Of a stretch of 64,000 bases of DNA, positions 10,637 through 19,687 are shown piece by piece; the stretch's first letter is position 1; each line of letters begins with the position of its first letter. The notes below the pieces were generated by a model. That model was given only the letters and a program-made list of their open reading frames with translations. It searched no databases and was not told the DNA's origin. Source of the stretch: Pseudomonas syringae (GTDB lineage: Bacteria > Pseudomonadota > Gammaproteobacteria > Pseudomonadales > Pseudomonadaceae); NCBI RefSeq assembly GCF_021605415.1, contig NZ_WKEQ01000007.1, positions 62,001 through 126,000 on the forward strand. The letters run 5' to 3'. A program made the position numbers and the translations under genes.

Positions 10637-12752
10637 CTGGCCGCGCCATCTGCTGTGCCTGAGCCTCAGTCTGCCGCTGGGTTCGGCGCTGGCGTGCGGG
10701 CCGGATTTTCCGATGCGTTTGCTTGATGACCGTGGGCAATCACTGGCGGAGTTGCCGGAGGGCAACTTCAGGTTTGAGATCAGTCGTCTCGGCCATGCCA
10801 TTGCCGGTTTGAAAAAGCTCGCGCCCGTCAGCCAGAGTGATATCTACGCTGAGCCGATCGATCCTGCCGCCGAACGTGACAAGGCCGAATTGTCCGGGCT
10901 GTCCAGCGAGCAGCAAGCGCTGATGACGCATCTGCGCGGCCTCACTGATGCACAGCAAGCCGAAGCGCAAGGCGCCGGGCTGCCGACAGAACTGCGTTTA
11001 TACATGGCCGGTGCCGTGGCGTTCAGTGCCGGCGATCTGCAGGTGGCCGCCGACTATTTCCGCAAAGTGCTTGCGCTGCCGGCTAACCAACGACCGTTGC
11101 GCAGCACCTGGGCTGCGTATTCGCTGGGGCGTACGTTGTTTGCCATGAGCACCGGCGAGCATGCCGTCGATGCACTGGAGCAATCGCGCGCGGCGTTCCG
11201 CCAGGCGCGACAACTGAGCATCGACGGCTTCAGTGATCCATTGGAACTGGGCGTCGCCAGTCTGGGCGAAGAAGCGCGGGTGCTGCGCACGGGCGGAGAC
11301 TGGAACGGTGCGATTGAGTTGTATGCCGCGCAAAACCTGCACGGTTCCAGCGTGGGCTACACCTCGTTGAAGCAATTGGTTAACGAACTGGCGACGCTGC
11401 CGGAAAACCAACTGTCGCCATTGCTGCAACAGCAAGCGGTGCAGCAATTGGTCACGGCGTCACTGATCAGCCGTCTCGGCTGGTCGTTCGGGGATGAACC
11501 ACCCAATCAGAAAAAATTGATCAAATTGCTGCAAGACAACACGCGCGGCAGCCTCGATAACGCCGATCGCCTGGCGGCGGTGAATTATCAACAGGGCGAT
11601 TACGCCAGCGCCAAGGCGTTCCTCGAACACGCCGGGGACGGCGGATTGGCGTGGTGGTTACGGGCCAAACTGGCCGTTCGCGAAGGGGATAAAAACGCCG
11701 CGGCCGCTGCGTACTCCAAAGCGGCGCAGGCGTTTCCTCAGGACGAATCCTGGGGTGATCGACGCACGCCGGGGTGGGCTCTGGAAACCGTCCAGCCCAA
11801 GTGTCGGGTCGAGGGCGAAAGTGCCATCCTGGCATTGCAGCGCGGTGAGTATCTGCAAGCGTTCGATCAACTCTACCGCAGCCAGCGTATTTATTGGTTC
11901 GATGCGGCCACAGTCGCCGAACGCGTGCTGACCGTCGAAGAGCTCAAGCAATATGTCGACTCCAAAGTGCCGGCGCCGCCGGTAATGAGTCAGCAGGATC
12001 GCGACAATTATGTGCCGCTGCCCGTGGCGGCGAGCCTGCGCAATCTTTTGGGTCGGCGTTTGTTGCGTGAAGGGCGCTACGAGGAAGCGGTCGGTTATTT
12101 CGACAATCCGGATTTGCAGAAAAAGGCGCGGCTCTACGGGGAGCAACGTCTCGCGGCGGATGGCGCTTGGTGGCCGACCAAGCGGGCTGGAGCGCTGTTC
12201 AATGCGGCGTGGATCGCGCGCGAGTGGGGTCTGGACATTCTTGGTTACGAGATGGCGCCGGATTACGCCACGCTCGACGGCAACTACAGCCTGGAAAACA
12301 CGGAACTGACCGTCGGCCCGCTGCTTGGCGACGCCGAACTGCAACGCCAGAAGGCCAGCGAGGCGCAACCGGATCAGCGTTATCACTACCGCTTCGTCGC
12401 CACCGAACTCGCCAGCCGCGCCGCCGACAATTTGCCGCACACCAGTCAGGCGTTCGCCGCTGTGCTGTGCTCGGCGGCCGGTTGGAACACCAGCCTGGAA
12501 AATCAGCGTGCGTTGTATCAGCGTTACGTGAAAGAAGGGCCTTACGTGACTTGGGCCGTCGACTTCGGTAACCAATGCCCGTACCCGGACTTTGAAAATG
12601 CCGACAAGCGCTATGTAACGCAGATCACGGATGCGATGCGATCAACCCTGCGGCCGTACAAATGGCCGGTGCAAATCGGAGCGATCGTGGCGTTCGCCGG
12701 CATTGCCTTGCTGATGATCACCCGTCGCCGGCGCAAGACGCGCAAAGCCTAA
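10623..12752 (+). CDS. Exported membrane-anchored protein with TPR-like repeats, function unknown
   Basis: 709-residue protein I cannot assign. The start MLTRNWPRHLLCLSLSL is chosen for its excellent AAGGAGG site; an in-frame ATG 48 bases upstream has none. A signal sequence ends near ALACGPDFP (possibly a lipidated cysteine, though the lipobox is atypical). The body has alpha-helical repeat character (AVAFSAGDLQVAADYFRKVLAL, AAVNYQQGDYASAKAFL, LLREGRYEEAVGYF) like tetratricopeptide repeats. A C-terminal transmembrane helix (GAIVAFAGIALLMI) is followed by basic RRRRKTRKA, so most of the protein lies outside the cytoplasm. It overlaps the DUF3142 lipoprotein by 14 bases. Confidence 0.75.
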   Translation: MLTRNWPRHLLCLSLSLPLGSALACGPDFPMRLLDDRGQSLAELPEGNFRFEISRLGHAIAGLKKLAPVSQSDIYAEPIDPAAERDKAELSGLSSEQQALMTHLRGLTDAQQAEAQGAGLPTELRLYMAGAVAFSAGDLQVAADYFRKVLALPANQRPLRSTWAAYSLGRTLFAMSTGEHAVDALEQSRAAFRQARQLSIDGFSDPLELGVASLGEEARVLRTGGDWNGAIELYAAQNLHGSSVGYTSLKQLVNELATLPENQLSPLLQQQAVQQLVTASLISRLGWSFGDEPPNQKKLIKLLQDNTRGSLDNADRLAAVNYQQGDYASAKAFLEHAGDGGLAWWLRAKLAVREGDKNAAAAAYSKAAQAFPQDESWGDRRTPGWALETVQPKCRVEGESAILALQRGEYLQAFDQLYRSQRIYWFDAATVAERVLTVEELKQYVDSKVPAPPVMSQQDRDNYVPLPVAASLRNLLGRRLLREGRYEEAVGYFDNPDLQKKARLYGEQRLAADGAWWPTKRAGALFNAAWIAREWGLDILGYEMAPDYATLDGNYSLENTELTVGPLLGDAELQRQKASEAQPDQRYHYRFVATELASRAADNLPHTSQAFAAVLCSAAGWNTSLENQRALYQRYVKEGPYVTWAVDFGNQCPYPDFENADKRYVTQITDAMRSTLRPYKWPVQIGAIVAFAGIALLMITRRRRKTRKA

Positions 12753-13378
12753 GCTTGCTGCACAAAGGTCAGGCGGACCGCAAAGCCGATCAACAGGCTG
12801 GCGAACAGCCATTGTTGCAGGCGTTGGGCCGCAGGACTGCGTTGCAGCCAGCGGCCCAGCGCGGCGCCGGTCAGGGCGTAGGCGCTGTCGAATAGCAAGC
12901 CGACGCCGACCAGCACGGCGCCGAGGGTCGCAAACTGCGTCAGCACCGGTGGGCCGTTGGTGACGATGAATTGCGGCAGCAGCACCGAGCAGAACAGCAG
13001 CGCTTTCGGGTTAAGCAGGTTGGTCAGAACGCCGCGCCCAATCGCCTCGCGCCATTGTGTGCGGGTGCCTGCCACGCCGGTAGCGGTCAGGTTCGGCAAC
13101 AGTGTGCTGCGCAGGCATTGAATGCCGATCCACAACAAATAAGCCGCGCCCGCCAGTCGCACTATCTCGAATGTCCACGGTGCAGCCTTGAACAGCGCCG
13201 CCAGCCCTAATCCCGCCAGCGCTACATGAACGCCGCGAGCAATTGCCAGCCCCATTGCCGTGGCCAACGCTGCGCTGCGTCCCTGTCGTGCACCGGTCTG
13301 TAGCAGCAGAATCATGTCTGGGCCGGGCAATAAATAAACCACTGCCAGCGCCAGAAAAAACAGCCAGAGACTCGCCAC
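12749..13378 (-). CDS. LysE/RhtB family amino-acid exporter
   Basis: 209-residue inner-membrane exporter of amino acids with about six hydrophobic segments and the family signature LLPGPDMILLLQTGARQGR near the N-terminus. The start is taken as GTG at 13376-13378 (VASLWLFFLAL), preceded by GTGGGG; this gives the normal family length, whereas the open frame extends upstream into sequence without family character. The gene is divergent from an Lrp/AsnC regulator 143 bases away, the classical exporter-regulator pairing. Its stop codon overlaps the stop of the convergent 709-residue gene. Confidence 0.9.
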   Translation of the reverse strand: MASLWLFFLALAVVYLLPGPDMILLLQTGARQGRSAALATAMGLAIARGVHVALAGLGLAALFKAAPWTFEIVRLAGAAYLLWIGIQCLRSTLLPNLTATGVAGTRTQWREAIGRGVLTNLLNPKALLFCSVLLPQFIVTNGPPVLTQFATLGAVLVGVGLLFDSAYALTGAALGRWLQRSPAAQRLQQWLFASLLIGFAVRLTFVQQA

Positions 13379-13521
13379 GTCGCACCCCACTCGTTGTCGA
13401 TTCGGTAGGGTCAGTCTAAAGGCGCGGGCGTAGGCAGGTGCTTGCGTAGTTTGCTTCAAATACCTCGCTTGTTGGCATAACCTGCTGGGCTTAGCGAGCA
13501 AACTATCAGGATCTGCCAATC

Positions 13522-13995
13522 ATGAAACTCGATGCCTTTGACCGAAAGATTCTCGCCGCGCTGCAACGGGACGGACGCCTGAGCAACGTGCAGTTGGCGG
13601 ACGAAATCGGCCTTTCCGCTTCGCCGTGTTTGCGCCGGGTCAGGATGCTGGAAGAAGCAGGGGTGATTCGCGGTTATCAGGCCAACCTGGATCGCGATGA
13701 AGTGGGGTTGGGGCTGACGGTGTTTGTCGGGGTCAAGGTCGAGCGGCACAACGATGCGCAAGCGGAGGCGTTTCGTTCGGCAGTCACGGCGCTGCCGGAG
13801 GTCATTTCGGCATTTCTGGTGTCAGGGGAGTCCGACTTTTTGCTGCAAGTGGTGGTGCCGGATCTACGCGCCTATGACCGTTTTCTCAGCGGTTGCCTAT
13901 TGAAGCTGCCGGGAGTGAGCGACATCCGCAGCAACTTTGCGATCAACACCGTCAAGACGCCGGGAGCGCTGCCGCTGGCTCATTTGCCGGATTGA
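13522..13995 (+). CDS. Lrp/AsnC family transcriptional regulator
   Basis: 157-residue regulator with the usual two domains: an N-terminal helix-turn-helix (RLSNVQLADEIGLSASPCLRRVRML, residues about 17-41) and a C-terminal RAM ligand-binding domain (GLTVFVGVKVE, FLVSGESDFLLQVVVPD). Full family length. It lies back to back with the LysE-type exporter, which it most likely activates in response to an amino acid, as LrpC/BkdR-like pairs do. The specific effector cannot be told. Confidence 0.92.
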   Translation: MKLDAFDRKILAALQRDGRLSNVQLADEIGLSASPCLRRVRMLEEAGVIRGYQANLDRDEVGLGLTVFVGVKVERHNDAQAEAFRSAVTALPEVISAFLVSGESDFLLQVVVPDLRAYDRFLSGCLLKLPGVSDIRSNFAINTVKTPGALPLAHLPD

Positions 13996-13997
13996 CA

Positions 13998-14022
13998 CCG
14001 CGTCGCCGGCGGGGCGACGCGG
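13998..14022. terminator. Hairpin between convergent lrp-type and lpd genes
   Basis: A perfect 10-base stem (13998-14007 with 14013-14022, arms CCGCGTCGCC / GGCGACGCGG) and a 5-base loop lie between the two convergent stop codons. On the plus strand it is followed by CTCTTT, a weak U tract. It probably ends transcription from one or both sides. Confidence 0.6.
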
Positions 14023-14033
14023 CTCTTTGGTCG

Positions 14034-15434
14034 TTACATCTGCGTCGCCATCCCCTCGACATTCATGGCCGCCTGACGCAATGCCTCGGAACGTGTCGGG
14101 TGCGGATGGCAGGTGAGGGCGATGTCCTCGGCCGAAGCGCTGAACTCCATGGCCACGCAGCATTCACCGATCATTTCACTGACACTCGGGCCGACCAGAT
14201 GCACACCGAGCACTTCGTCGGTGCGCTCGTCGCTGAGGACTTTGGCAAAGCCTTCGGTTTCGTGATTGATCTTCGCCCGGCTGTTGGCGGTAAACGGGAA
14301 TTTGCCGACCTTGTAGGCGCGACCTTCAGCCTTGAGCTGTTCTTCGGTCTTGCCGACGCTGGCCAGCTCCGGCTGGGTGTAAATCACATTGGGGATCAGG
14401 TCGTAATTGACCTCCGCAGCCTTGCCAACGATTTGCTCGATGCAGGCCATGGCCTCGTCTTCCGCCTTGTGCGCAAGCATCGGCCCGGACGTGACGTCAC
14501 CGATCACCCAGACGCCGGTGGCTTCGGTGCGGTGGCGATTGTTGGCGAGCATGCCGCGTTTGTCGGTGCTCAGGCCGACGTTTTCCAGGCCCAGGCCTTG
14601 GGTATAAGGGCGACGCCCGATGGCCACCAGCACATAGTCCGCTTCGAGTAATTCGCCGGTGCCGCCGGCGGCCGGTTCGACGCTGAGCTGCACACCACTG
14701 GCCGAAGAGGTGGCGCTGGTGACTTTTGAACTCAACTTGAACGCAATCCCTTGCTTGCTCAACGAACGCTGCAAGGTTTTACCGGCCTCGCCATCCACGC
14801 CGGGACAAATGCGGTCGAGGTATTCAACGACCGTCACTTGCGCACCGAGACGCCGCCACACCGAACCGAGTTCGAGACCAATGACGCCGGCGCCGATCAC
14901 CACCAGGTGTTTCGGCACTTCACTCAGTGACAGCGCGCCAGTGGAATCGAGGATGCGTTGGTTATCGATCTCGACACCGGGCAGGGGAGTGGGCTCGGAG
15001 CCGGTAGCGATGACAATATCCTTGGCCGTCAGCTCGATTTTACTGCCGTCGCCAGTGACTACGCTGACCTTGCCCGGCCCGTCGATATGACCCCAGCCCT
15101 TGATCCATTCCACTTTGTTTTTGCGAAAGAGAAATTCGATGCCCTTGGTCAGGCCGCTAACGCTTTCATCCTTCTGCTTCATCATTTGCGCCAGATTCAG
15201 CGTCGGTTTGACTTCAATACCAAGGTTGGCGAACTCCGCGCCCATGGCCGCACTGTAAAGCTCCGATGCATGCAGCAGCGCCTTGGATGGCATGCAACCG
15301 ACATTCAGGCAGGTGCCGCCGAGCGTTGCGCGCCCCTCGACACACGCGGCCTTGAGGCCGAGCTGGCCGGCGCGAATGGCAGCGTTATAGCCACCGGGGC
15401 CGCCGCCGAGAATCACCACGTCATAGTTGCTCAT
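14034..15434 (-). CDS. lpd: Dihydrolipoyl dehydrogenase (stand-alone)
   Basis: 466-residue FAD flavoenzyme that reoxidises the lipoyl groups of 2-oxoacid dehydrogenase complexes or the glycine system with NAD. FAD site GGGPGGY at residues 10-16; redox disulfide in GGTCLNVGC (C-x4-C); NAD site GAGVIGLELG; C-terminal catalytic pair in CHPHPTRSEAL. Full length. It is not next to E1/E2 genes, like the third lipoamide dehydrogenase (lpd3) of P. aeruginosa, so its partner complex is not given by context. Confidence 0.95.
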   Translation of the reverse strand: MSNYDVVILGGGPGGYNAAIRAGQLGLKAACVEGRATLGGTCLNVGCMPSKALLHASELYSAAMGAEFANLGIEVKPTLNLAQMMKQKDESVSGLTKGIEFLFRKNKVEWIKGWGHIDGPGKVSVVTGDGSKIELTAKDIVIATGSEPTPLPGVEIDNQRILDSTGALSLSEVPKHLVVIGAGVIGLELGSVWRRLGAQVTVVEYLDRICPGVDGEAGKTLQRSLSKQGIAFKLSSKVTSATSSASGVQLSVEPAAGGTGELLEADYVLVAIGRRPYTQGLGLENVGLSTDKRGMLANNRHRTEATGVWVIGDVTSGPMLAHKAEDEAMACIEQIVGKAAEVNYDLIPNVIYTQPELASVGKTEEQLKAEGRAYKVGKFPFTANSRAKINHETEGFAKVLSDERTDEVLGVHLVGPSVSEMIGECCVAMEFSASAEDIALTCHPHPTRSEALRQAAMNVEGMATQM

Positions 15435-15590
15435 GCGCTTTCTCCAGAAATGAATGCCGATGGGTAACGGTAGTTGCGATCTAAATTATGGCCGTAATAT
15501 GTGCGTTTCCATGTATTTCGGTCAAGGCTTCAGGCAAGCGACAGGTTGTACATCCTTAGATAGCGCAATTGAGTACGAATATTTCACGGA

Positions 15591-15611
15591 GTTCGTTATA
15601 GAGTAACGAAC
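15591..15611. promoter_or_regulatory. Zur-like palindrome upstream of the SPFH/hmtA operon
   Basis: Perfect inverted repeat with 8-base arms (GTTCGTTA at 15591-15598 and TAACGAAC at 15604-15611) and a 5-base centre, 29 bases before the first gene of the operon. Its core GTTATA-N3-TAAC follows the gammaproteobacterial Zur box (GTTATANTATAAC) at all but two central positions, and a -10-like TATAGA lies inside it. Zinc control would fit the encoded metal ATPase. Confidence 0.6.
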
Positions 15612-15639
15612 ACGATGCGAGTCAACGGGCTGGGGTGGT

Positions 15640-17598
15640 ATGCAAATCGATCTGGATATCGAGGGCACGCAAGTGGCCGGGTTGCCACGTTTTCAGCAGG
15701 CGGCGATGCAGCAGCGGCGATTGCGTCGGCTGACTATTGCGCTGGGAGTGCTGGCGGGAGGCGGATGGTCGCTGGCGTTTTTTGTCGGATTGTTCGCGCC
15801 GTTTTCGCTGTGGCCGGCGTTGCTGGTCAATGTGGGGGCGGCGTTGCTGGTTTTGCTGGCCGGTGCACAGTCGGCGGGCTGGGTGGCGCAATGGCGAGCA
15901 CGCGCGATCACTCCTCTGGCGGTTATCACTGCGGTTGAAGAAAGCGGAGCAGCGATCGGTTGGTACGAGCGGCTGCTGGATCGGCTGAGCCAACGCAGTC
16001 TGCACACATTGAGGCTCATTGGCGCCTCGACGTTATGGCTGGGCGGTTGGGCGCTGCTGGTGCTGATCGGTGTCGTGCAGGTGTGGAACCTCGACTTGCC
16101 GGCTGCGGCTGTCGGTGTGTCCGCGACGGTCGGCGCCGCGCTGGCGTTGTTACTCGCCTTCGGATTGCTGGTGCTGGAGCGTCAACTGGCGCAGGAACAC
16201 CCAGGGCAATGGCCGGAAGCAGGGGCGCTGTCGCAATTGACGCGCGTGGCTATCGTTTCTCTGGTCGCAGGCGCGCTGTGTCTGTTGTTTGCCACCGACA
16301 GCGCAATCTGGCCGGTGCGGCTGGCCGTATTGGTCGGCATCTTGCCGGGGCTGGTTGCCCTGGAACTGTTGCTGCGTGCGGTGTTGTCGTTGTTCAGTCC
16401 ACGACGGCCAACACTGGAGCCCACCTTGCTGGCCCGCAGCTTTATCGCTGATCTGCTGCGGTGGCCGCCACAACCGTTACTCGCATTGCAGCATGAGTTA
16501 CGCAACCGTTTCGGCATCGATTTGCGCCAGATATGGGCATTCAGTTACATGCGCCGCGCCTTTTTTCCAGTGCTGGCGCTGGTGGCTGCGGTGGGCTGGT
16601 TGCTCACGGGCATCCATGAAATTCCGCTACAAGGTCGAGGCGTCTACGAGCGATTCGGTAAACCGGTGGAGGTATTTGGTCCGGGGCTGCACGCCGGTTT
16701 GCCCTGGCCGTTGGGCCGCGTGCTAGCGGTGGAAAACGGTGTAGTGCATGAGCTGGCCACCAGTGTCGGCGACGGCAGTGCCGTTGTCGCGGCGGAACCG
16801 GCAGAAGGCCCGGCGCCGATGACGGCCAATCGTCTGTGGGACGCCACTCACGTCAACGATAAATCCCAGGTCATCGCCAGCAGCCGTGGCGATCAGCAAA
16901 GCTTCCAGATCGTGAACATGGACGTGCGTTTCGTTTATCGCATCGGGCTCAGTGATCAAGCCGCATTGGCGGCGACGTACAACAGTGCCGATGTGCCGAC
17001 GCTGATTCGCAGCACCGCCAGCCGAATTCTGGTGCATGACTTTGCCTCGCGCACCCTCGATGGATTGCTCGGCGCGGACAGGGCAGGGCTGGCGGAAGAA
17101 ATCGGTCAGTCTGTGCAAAGTGATCTGCAAAAGCTCGACAGCGGCGTGGAGATACTTGCCACGGTTGTCGAAGCGATACACCCGCCGGCAGGCGCGGCCA
17201 ATGCCTATCACAGCGTGCAAGCGGCGCAGATCGGAGCGCAAGCAATGATCTCCCGTGAGCGCGGTGCGGCGGCCGAGGCGAGCAATCAGGCGCAATTGCA
17301 GGCAAGCCTCGCGCACGACGAAGCCAGCGCCAACGCTCACGAGATCAACTCAACGGCAAAGGCGGCCGAGCTGAAATTCAGTGCCGAACAAAAAGCCTAC
17401 GCCACGGCCGGTCAGGCCTTTGTACTGGAACAATATTTCGCACAGCTCACTCAGGGTTTGAGCATGGCCAAACTGCTGGTGCTCGACCATCGTCTCGGCG
17501 GCAGCAGCAATGCGCCGACCATCGATCTGCGAACCTTCTCGCTGCCGGCCGACCCGACGCCTGCGCGCAACAACGCTCGACCAGGAGTCGCCCATTGA
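15640..17598 (+). CDS. Large polytopic SPFH-domain protein (HflK-like)
   Basis: 652-residue inner-membrane protein. The first 330 or so residues hold several hydrophobic segments (for example LTIALGVLAGGGWSLAFFVG, WLGGWALLVLIGVVQVW, ATVGAALALLLAFGLLVL). The next segment (FPVLALVAAVGWLLTGIHEI) leads into a C-terminal SPFH/band-7 domain beginning QGRGVYERFG, with FGPGLHAGLPWPLGR, MDVRFVYRIG and an alanine/glutamate-rich coiled-coil tail. It resembles HflK with an added multi-span front part. GGGG lies just upstream of the ATG. It is the first of four genes joined by 4-base ATGA-type overlaps, ending in a metal P-type ATPase. P. aeruginosa has similar genes beside hmtA (recalled). It probably forms a membrane scaffold with the next two proteins. 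Confidence 0.82.
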   Translation: MQIDLDIEGTQVAGLPRFQQAAMQQRRLRRLTIALGVLAGGGWSLAFFVGLFAPFSLWPALLVNVGAALLVLLAGAQSAGWVAQWRARAITPLAVITAVEESGAAIGWYERLLDRLSQRSLHTLRLIGASTLWLGGWALLVLIGVVQVWNLDLPAAAVGVSATVGAALALLLAFGLLVLERQLAQEHPGQWPEAGALSQLTRVAIVSLVAGALCLLFATDSAIWPVRLAVLVGILPGLVALELLLRAVLSLFSPRRPTLEPTLLARSFIADLLRWPPQPLLALQHELRNRFGIDLRQIWAFSYMRRAFFPVLALVAAVGWLLTGIHEIPLQGRGVYERFGKPVEVFGPGLHAGLPWPLGRVLAVENGVVHELATSVGDGSAVVAAEPAEGPAPMTANRLWDATHVNDKSQVIASSRGDQQSFQIVNMDVRFVYRIGLSDQAALAATYNSADVPTLIRSTASRILVHDFASRTLDGLLGADRAGLAEEIGQSVQSDLQKLDSGVEILATVVEAIHPPAGAANAYHSVQAAQIGAQAMISRERGAAAEASNQAQLQASLAHDEASANAHEINSTAKAAELKFSAEQKAYATAGQAFVLEQYFAQLTQGLSMAKLLVLDHRLGGSSNAPTIDLRTFSLPADPTPARNNARPGVAH

Positions 17599-18629
17599 GC
17601 CAGTCGCACACTCACGACCACGCCGGTCACGAAGGCCACGACCACAGTCATGGCGGACATCATCACGGTCATCATCACCACGGCGCGCCCGAAGAGGCGG
17701 GGCCGTTTCCCTGGCGGCAGATGAGTTGGGCGGCGTTGCTGGTGGCGTTCGCCATCGCGGCGGCGAGCCTGGTACAAGTGCGCTCTGGCGAAGCGACCGT
17801 CATCACTCGCTTCGGCAATCCATCACGGGTTCTGCTGGCGCCTGGACTGAACTGGCGCTGGCCCGCGCCTTTCGAAGCGGCGATTCCGGTAGATCTGCGC
17901 CTGCGCACTACGTCCAGCGGCTTGCAGGATGTTGGCACTCGCGATGGTTTGCGCATCATTGTTCAAGCTTACGTCGCGTGGCAGGTGCAGGGTGACCCGG
18001 ACAACGTCCAGCGGTTCATGCGCGCCGTGCAAAATCAGCCCGATGAGGCGGCGCGGCAGATTCGTACCTTTGTCGGCTCGGCACTGGAAACCACGGCGGC
18101 CAGTTTCGACCTCGCCAGTTTGGTCAACACCGATGCCGGGCAAGTACGTATCGCCGATTTCGAAGCGCAGTTGCGCCAGCAGATCGATCAGCAGCTGCTC
18201 GCTACCTACGGGGTTCGGGTGTTGCAGGTTGGCGTCGAGCGACTGACCTTGCCTTCCGTCACGCTCACCGCGACTGTGGATCGCATGCGCGCCGAGCGTG
18301 AAACCATTGCCACCGAACGCACGGCCATTGGCAGACGCGAAGCAGCGCAAATCCGCTCAGTCGCCGAGCGTGACGCGCGAATCCTGCAAGCCGATGCGAC
18401 GGTAAAAGCAGCGGACATCGAAGCTCAATCGCGGGTTGAAGCGGCGCAGATTTATGGTCGCGCTTACGCCGGATCGCCGCAGCTCTACAACCTGCTGCGC
18501 TCGCTGGACACGCTCGGCACGATTGTTTCGCCGGACACCAAGCTGATTCTGCGTACCGATGCTGCGCCTTTTCGCGTGCTGGTTGATGGCCCGCCGACGC
18601 TGGACAGCAAAAGCGGATCGCAACCATGA
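17595..18629 (+). CDS. SPFH-domain (HflK/HflC-like) protein with histidine-rich N-terminus
   Basis: 344-residue membrane protein. Residues about 4-31 form a histidine/aspartate/glycine-rich stretch (SHTHDHAGHEGHDHSH, then GGHHHGHHHHG), a likely cytoplasmic zinc, nickel or cobalt-binding tail. One transmembrane helix follows (AALLVAFAIAAASLV), then the SPFH domain (VRSGEATVITRFGNP, APGLNWRWPAPFE, VQAYVAWQVQGDP, RMRAERETIATERTAIGRR). The tail is absent from ordinary HflK/HflC. ATGA overlaps link it to the polytopic SPFH gene before and the SPFH gene after. With the ATPase at the end of the operon this suggests metal capture or delivery at the membrane. Confidence 0.85.
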   Translation: MSQSHTHDHAGHEGHDHSHGGHHHGHHHHGAPEEAGPFPWRQMSWAALLVAFAIAAASLVQVRSGEATVITRFGNPSRVLLAPGLNWRWPAPFEAAIPVDLRLRTTSSGLQDVGTRDGLRIIVQAYVAWQVQGDPDNVQRFMRAVQNQPDEAARQIRTFVGSALETTAASFDLASLVNTDAGQVRIADFEAQLRQQIDQQLLATYGVRVLQVGVERLTLPSVTLTATVDRMRAERETIATERTAIGRREAAQIRSVAERDARILQADATVKAADIEAQSRVEAAQIYGRAYAGSPQLYNLLRSLDTLGTIVSPDTKLILRTDAAPFRVLVDGPPTLDSKSGSQP

Positions 18630-19687
18630 GCGAAGAAGTTCCACGTGGAACACATGCGTTGAACAGTCCCTGGGTCCAGGCCGGACGCCTGGCTTTTTTT
18701 GCGCTGTACGCCGTTACGGTTCTGGCTGCGCTGGTGTGGGCTTTTTCCAATGTCCGGCAGATTGATCCACAGAACCGCGCGGTGGTTTTGCACTTCGGTG
18801 CGCTGGATCGCATTCAAAATGCCGGGTTGTTATTGGCCTGGCCGCAGCCGTTTGAGCAGGTGATTTTGCTGCCAGCTGCGGATCGTGTAATTGAGCGTCA
18901 CGTGGAGAACCTGCTGCGCAGCGATGCGGCCAGACAGGCAGATCGAGTGGCGACATTCGCGACGCCACTCAGTGACGCACTGGCGGGCTCCGGTTATCTG
19001 TTGACGGGTGATGCCGGCGTGGTGCAACTGGATGTGCGCGTGTTCTACAAAGTCACCGAGCCATACGATTATGTGCTTCAAGGCGAACACGTGTTGCCGG
19101 CGCTTGATCGATTGGTCACGCGCAGTGCAGTCGCCCTGACCGCCGCGCGTGATCTCGACACCATTCTCGTCGCCCGTCCTGAGTTGATTGGCAGCGACAA
19201 TCAGGCGGCCGAACGCCGTGAGCGTCTGCGAGGTGATCTCGTGCAGGGCATCAACCGCCGTTTGAGCGAACTGAAAGCGGCAGGGCAGGGTGTCGGCATA
19301 GAGGTGGCGCGGGTTGATGTGCAATCAAGTCTGCCTGAGTCGGCGATAAGTGCTTTTAACGCGGTGCTGACCGCCAGCCAGCAAGCCGATAAAGCCGTGG
19401 CCAACGCCCGTACCGAAGCGGAAAAACTTACCCAGGCCGCCAATGAACAGGCCGACCGCACGCTGCAAGTTGCTCACGCTCAAGCCGGCGAGCGGTTAGC
19501 CAAAGGGTCCGCCGATACCGCCACGGTGGTGAGCCTCGCCAGGGCCCAACAACAAAACACCGACCCGCAAATGCTCCTGCGTTTGTACCGCGAACGGATG
19601 CCGAAAATTCTCGGCCAGGCTGGCTCGGTGACCACGGTTGATCCGAGAGACGATTCGCGATTGATCATTCAGGGAGCCAGTAAATGA
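18626..19687 (+). CDS. SPFH-domain (HflC/HflK-like) membrane protein
   Basis: 353-residue protein with one N-terminal transmembrane segment (LAFFALYAVTVLAALVWAF) and an SPFH domain: IDPQNRAVVLHFGALDRI, AGLLLAWPQPFEQV, GVVQLDVRVFYKVTEPYDYV, then an alanine/glutamine-rich coiled coil ending RMPKILGQAGSVTTVD. It has no protease motif, like HflC, which modulates FtsH. It overlaps its neighbours by 4 bases on both sides. A parS-type palindrome (18638-18651) lies inside its first codons. Confidence 0.83.
   Translation: MSEEVPRGTHALNSPWVQAGRLAFFALYAVTVLAALVWAFSNVRQIDPQNRAVVLHFGALDRIQNAGLLLAWPQPFEQVILLPAADRVIERHVENLLRSDAARQADRVATFATPLSDALAGSGYLLTGDAGVVQLDVRVFYKVTEPYDYVLQGEHVLPALDRLVTRSAVALTAARDLDTILVARPELIGSDNQAAERRERLRGDLVQGINRRLSELKAAGQGVGIEVARVDVQSSLPESAISAFNAVLTASQQADKAVANARTEAEKLTQAANEQADRTLQVAHAQAGERLAKGSADTATVVSLARAQQQNTDPQMLLRLYRERMPKILGQAGSVTTVDPRDDSRLIIQGASK
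18638..18651. other. parS-like ParB binding site
   Basis: Perfect 14-base palindrome GTTCCACGTGGAAC inside codons 5-9 of the third SPFH gene. It matches the core of the Pseudomonas chromosomal parS sequence (TGTTCCACGTGGAACA type) with one flanking mismatch. A second copy, identical over at least 17 bases, lies at 27999-28012. ParB would bind here to organise and segregate the origin region. Confidence 0.8.
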
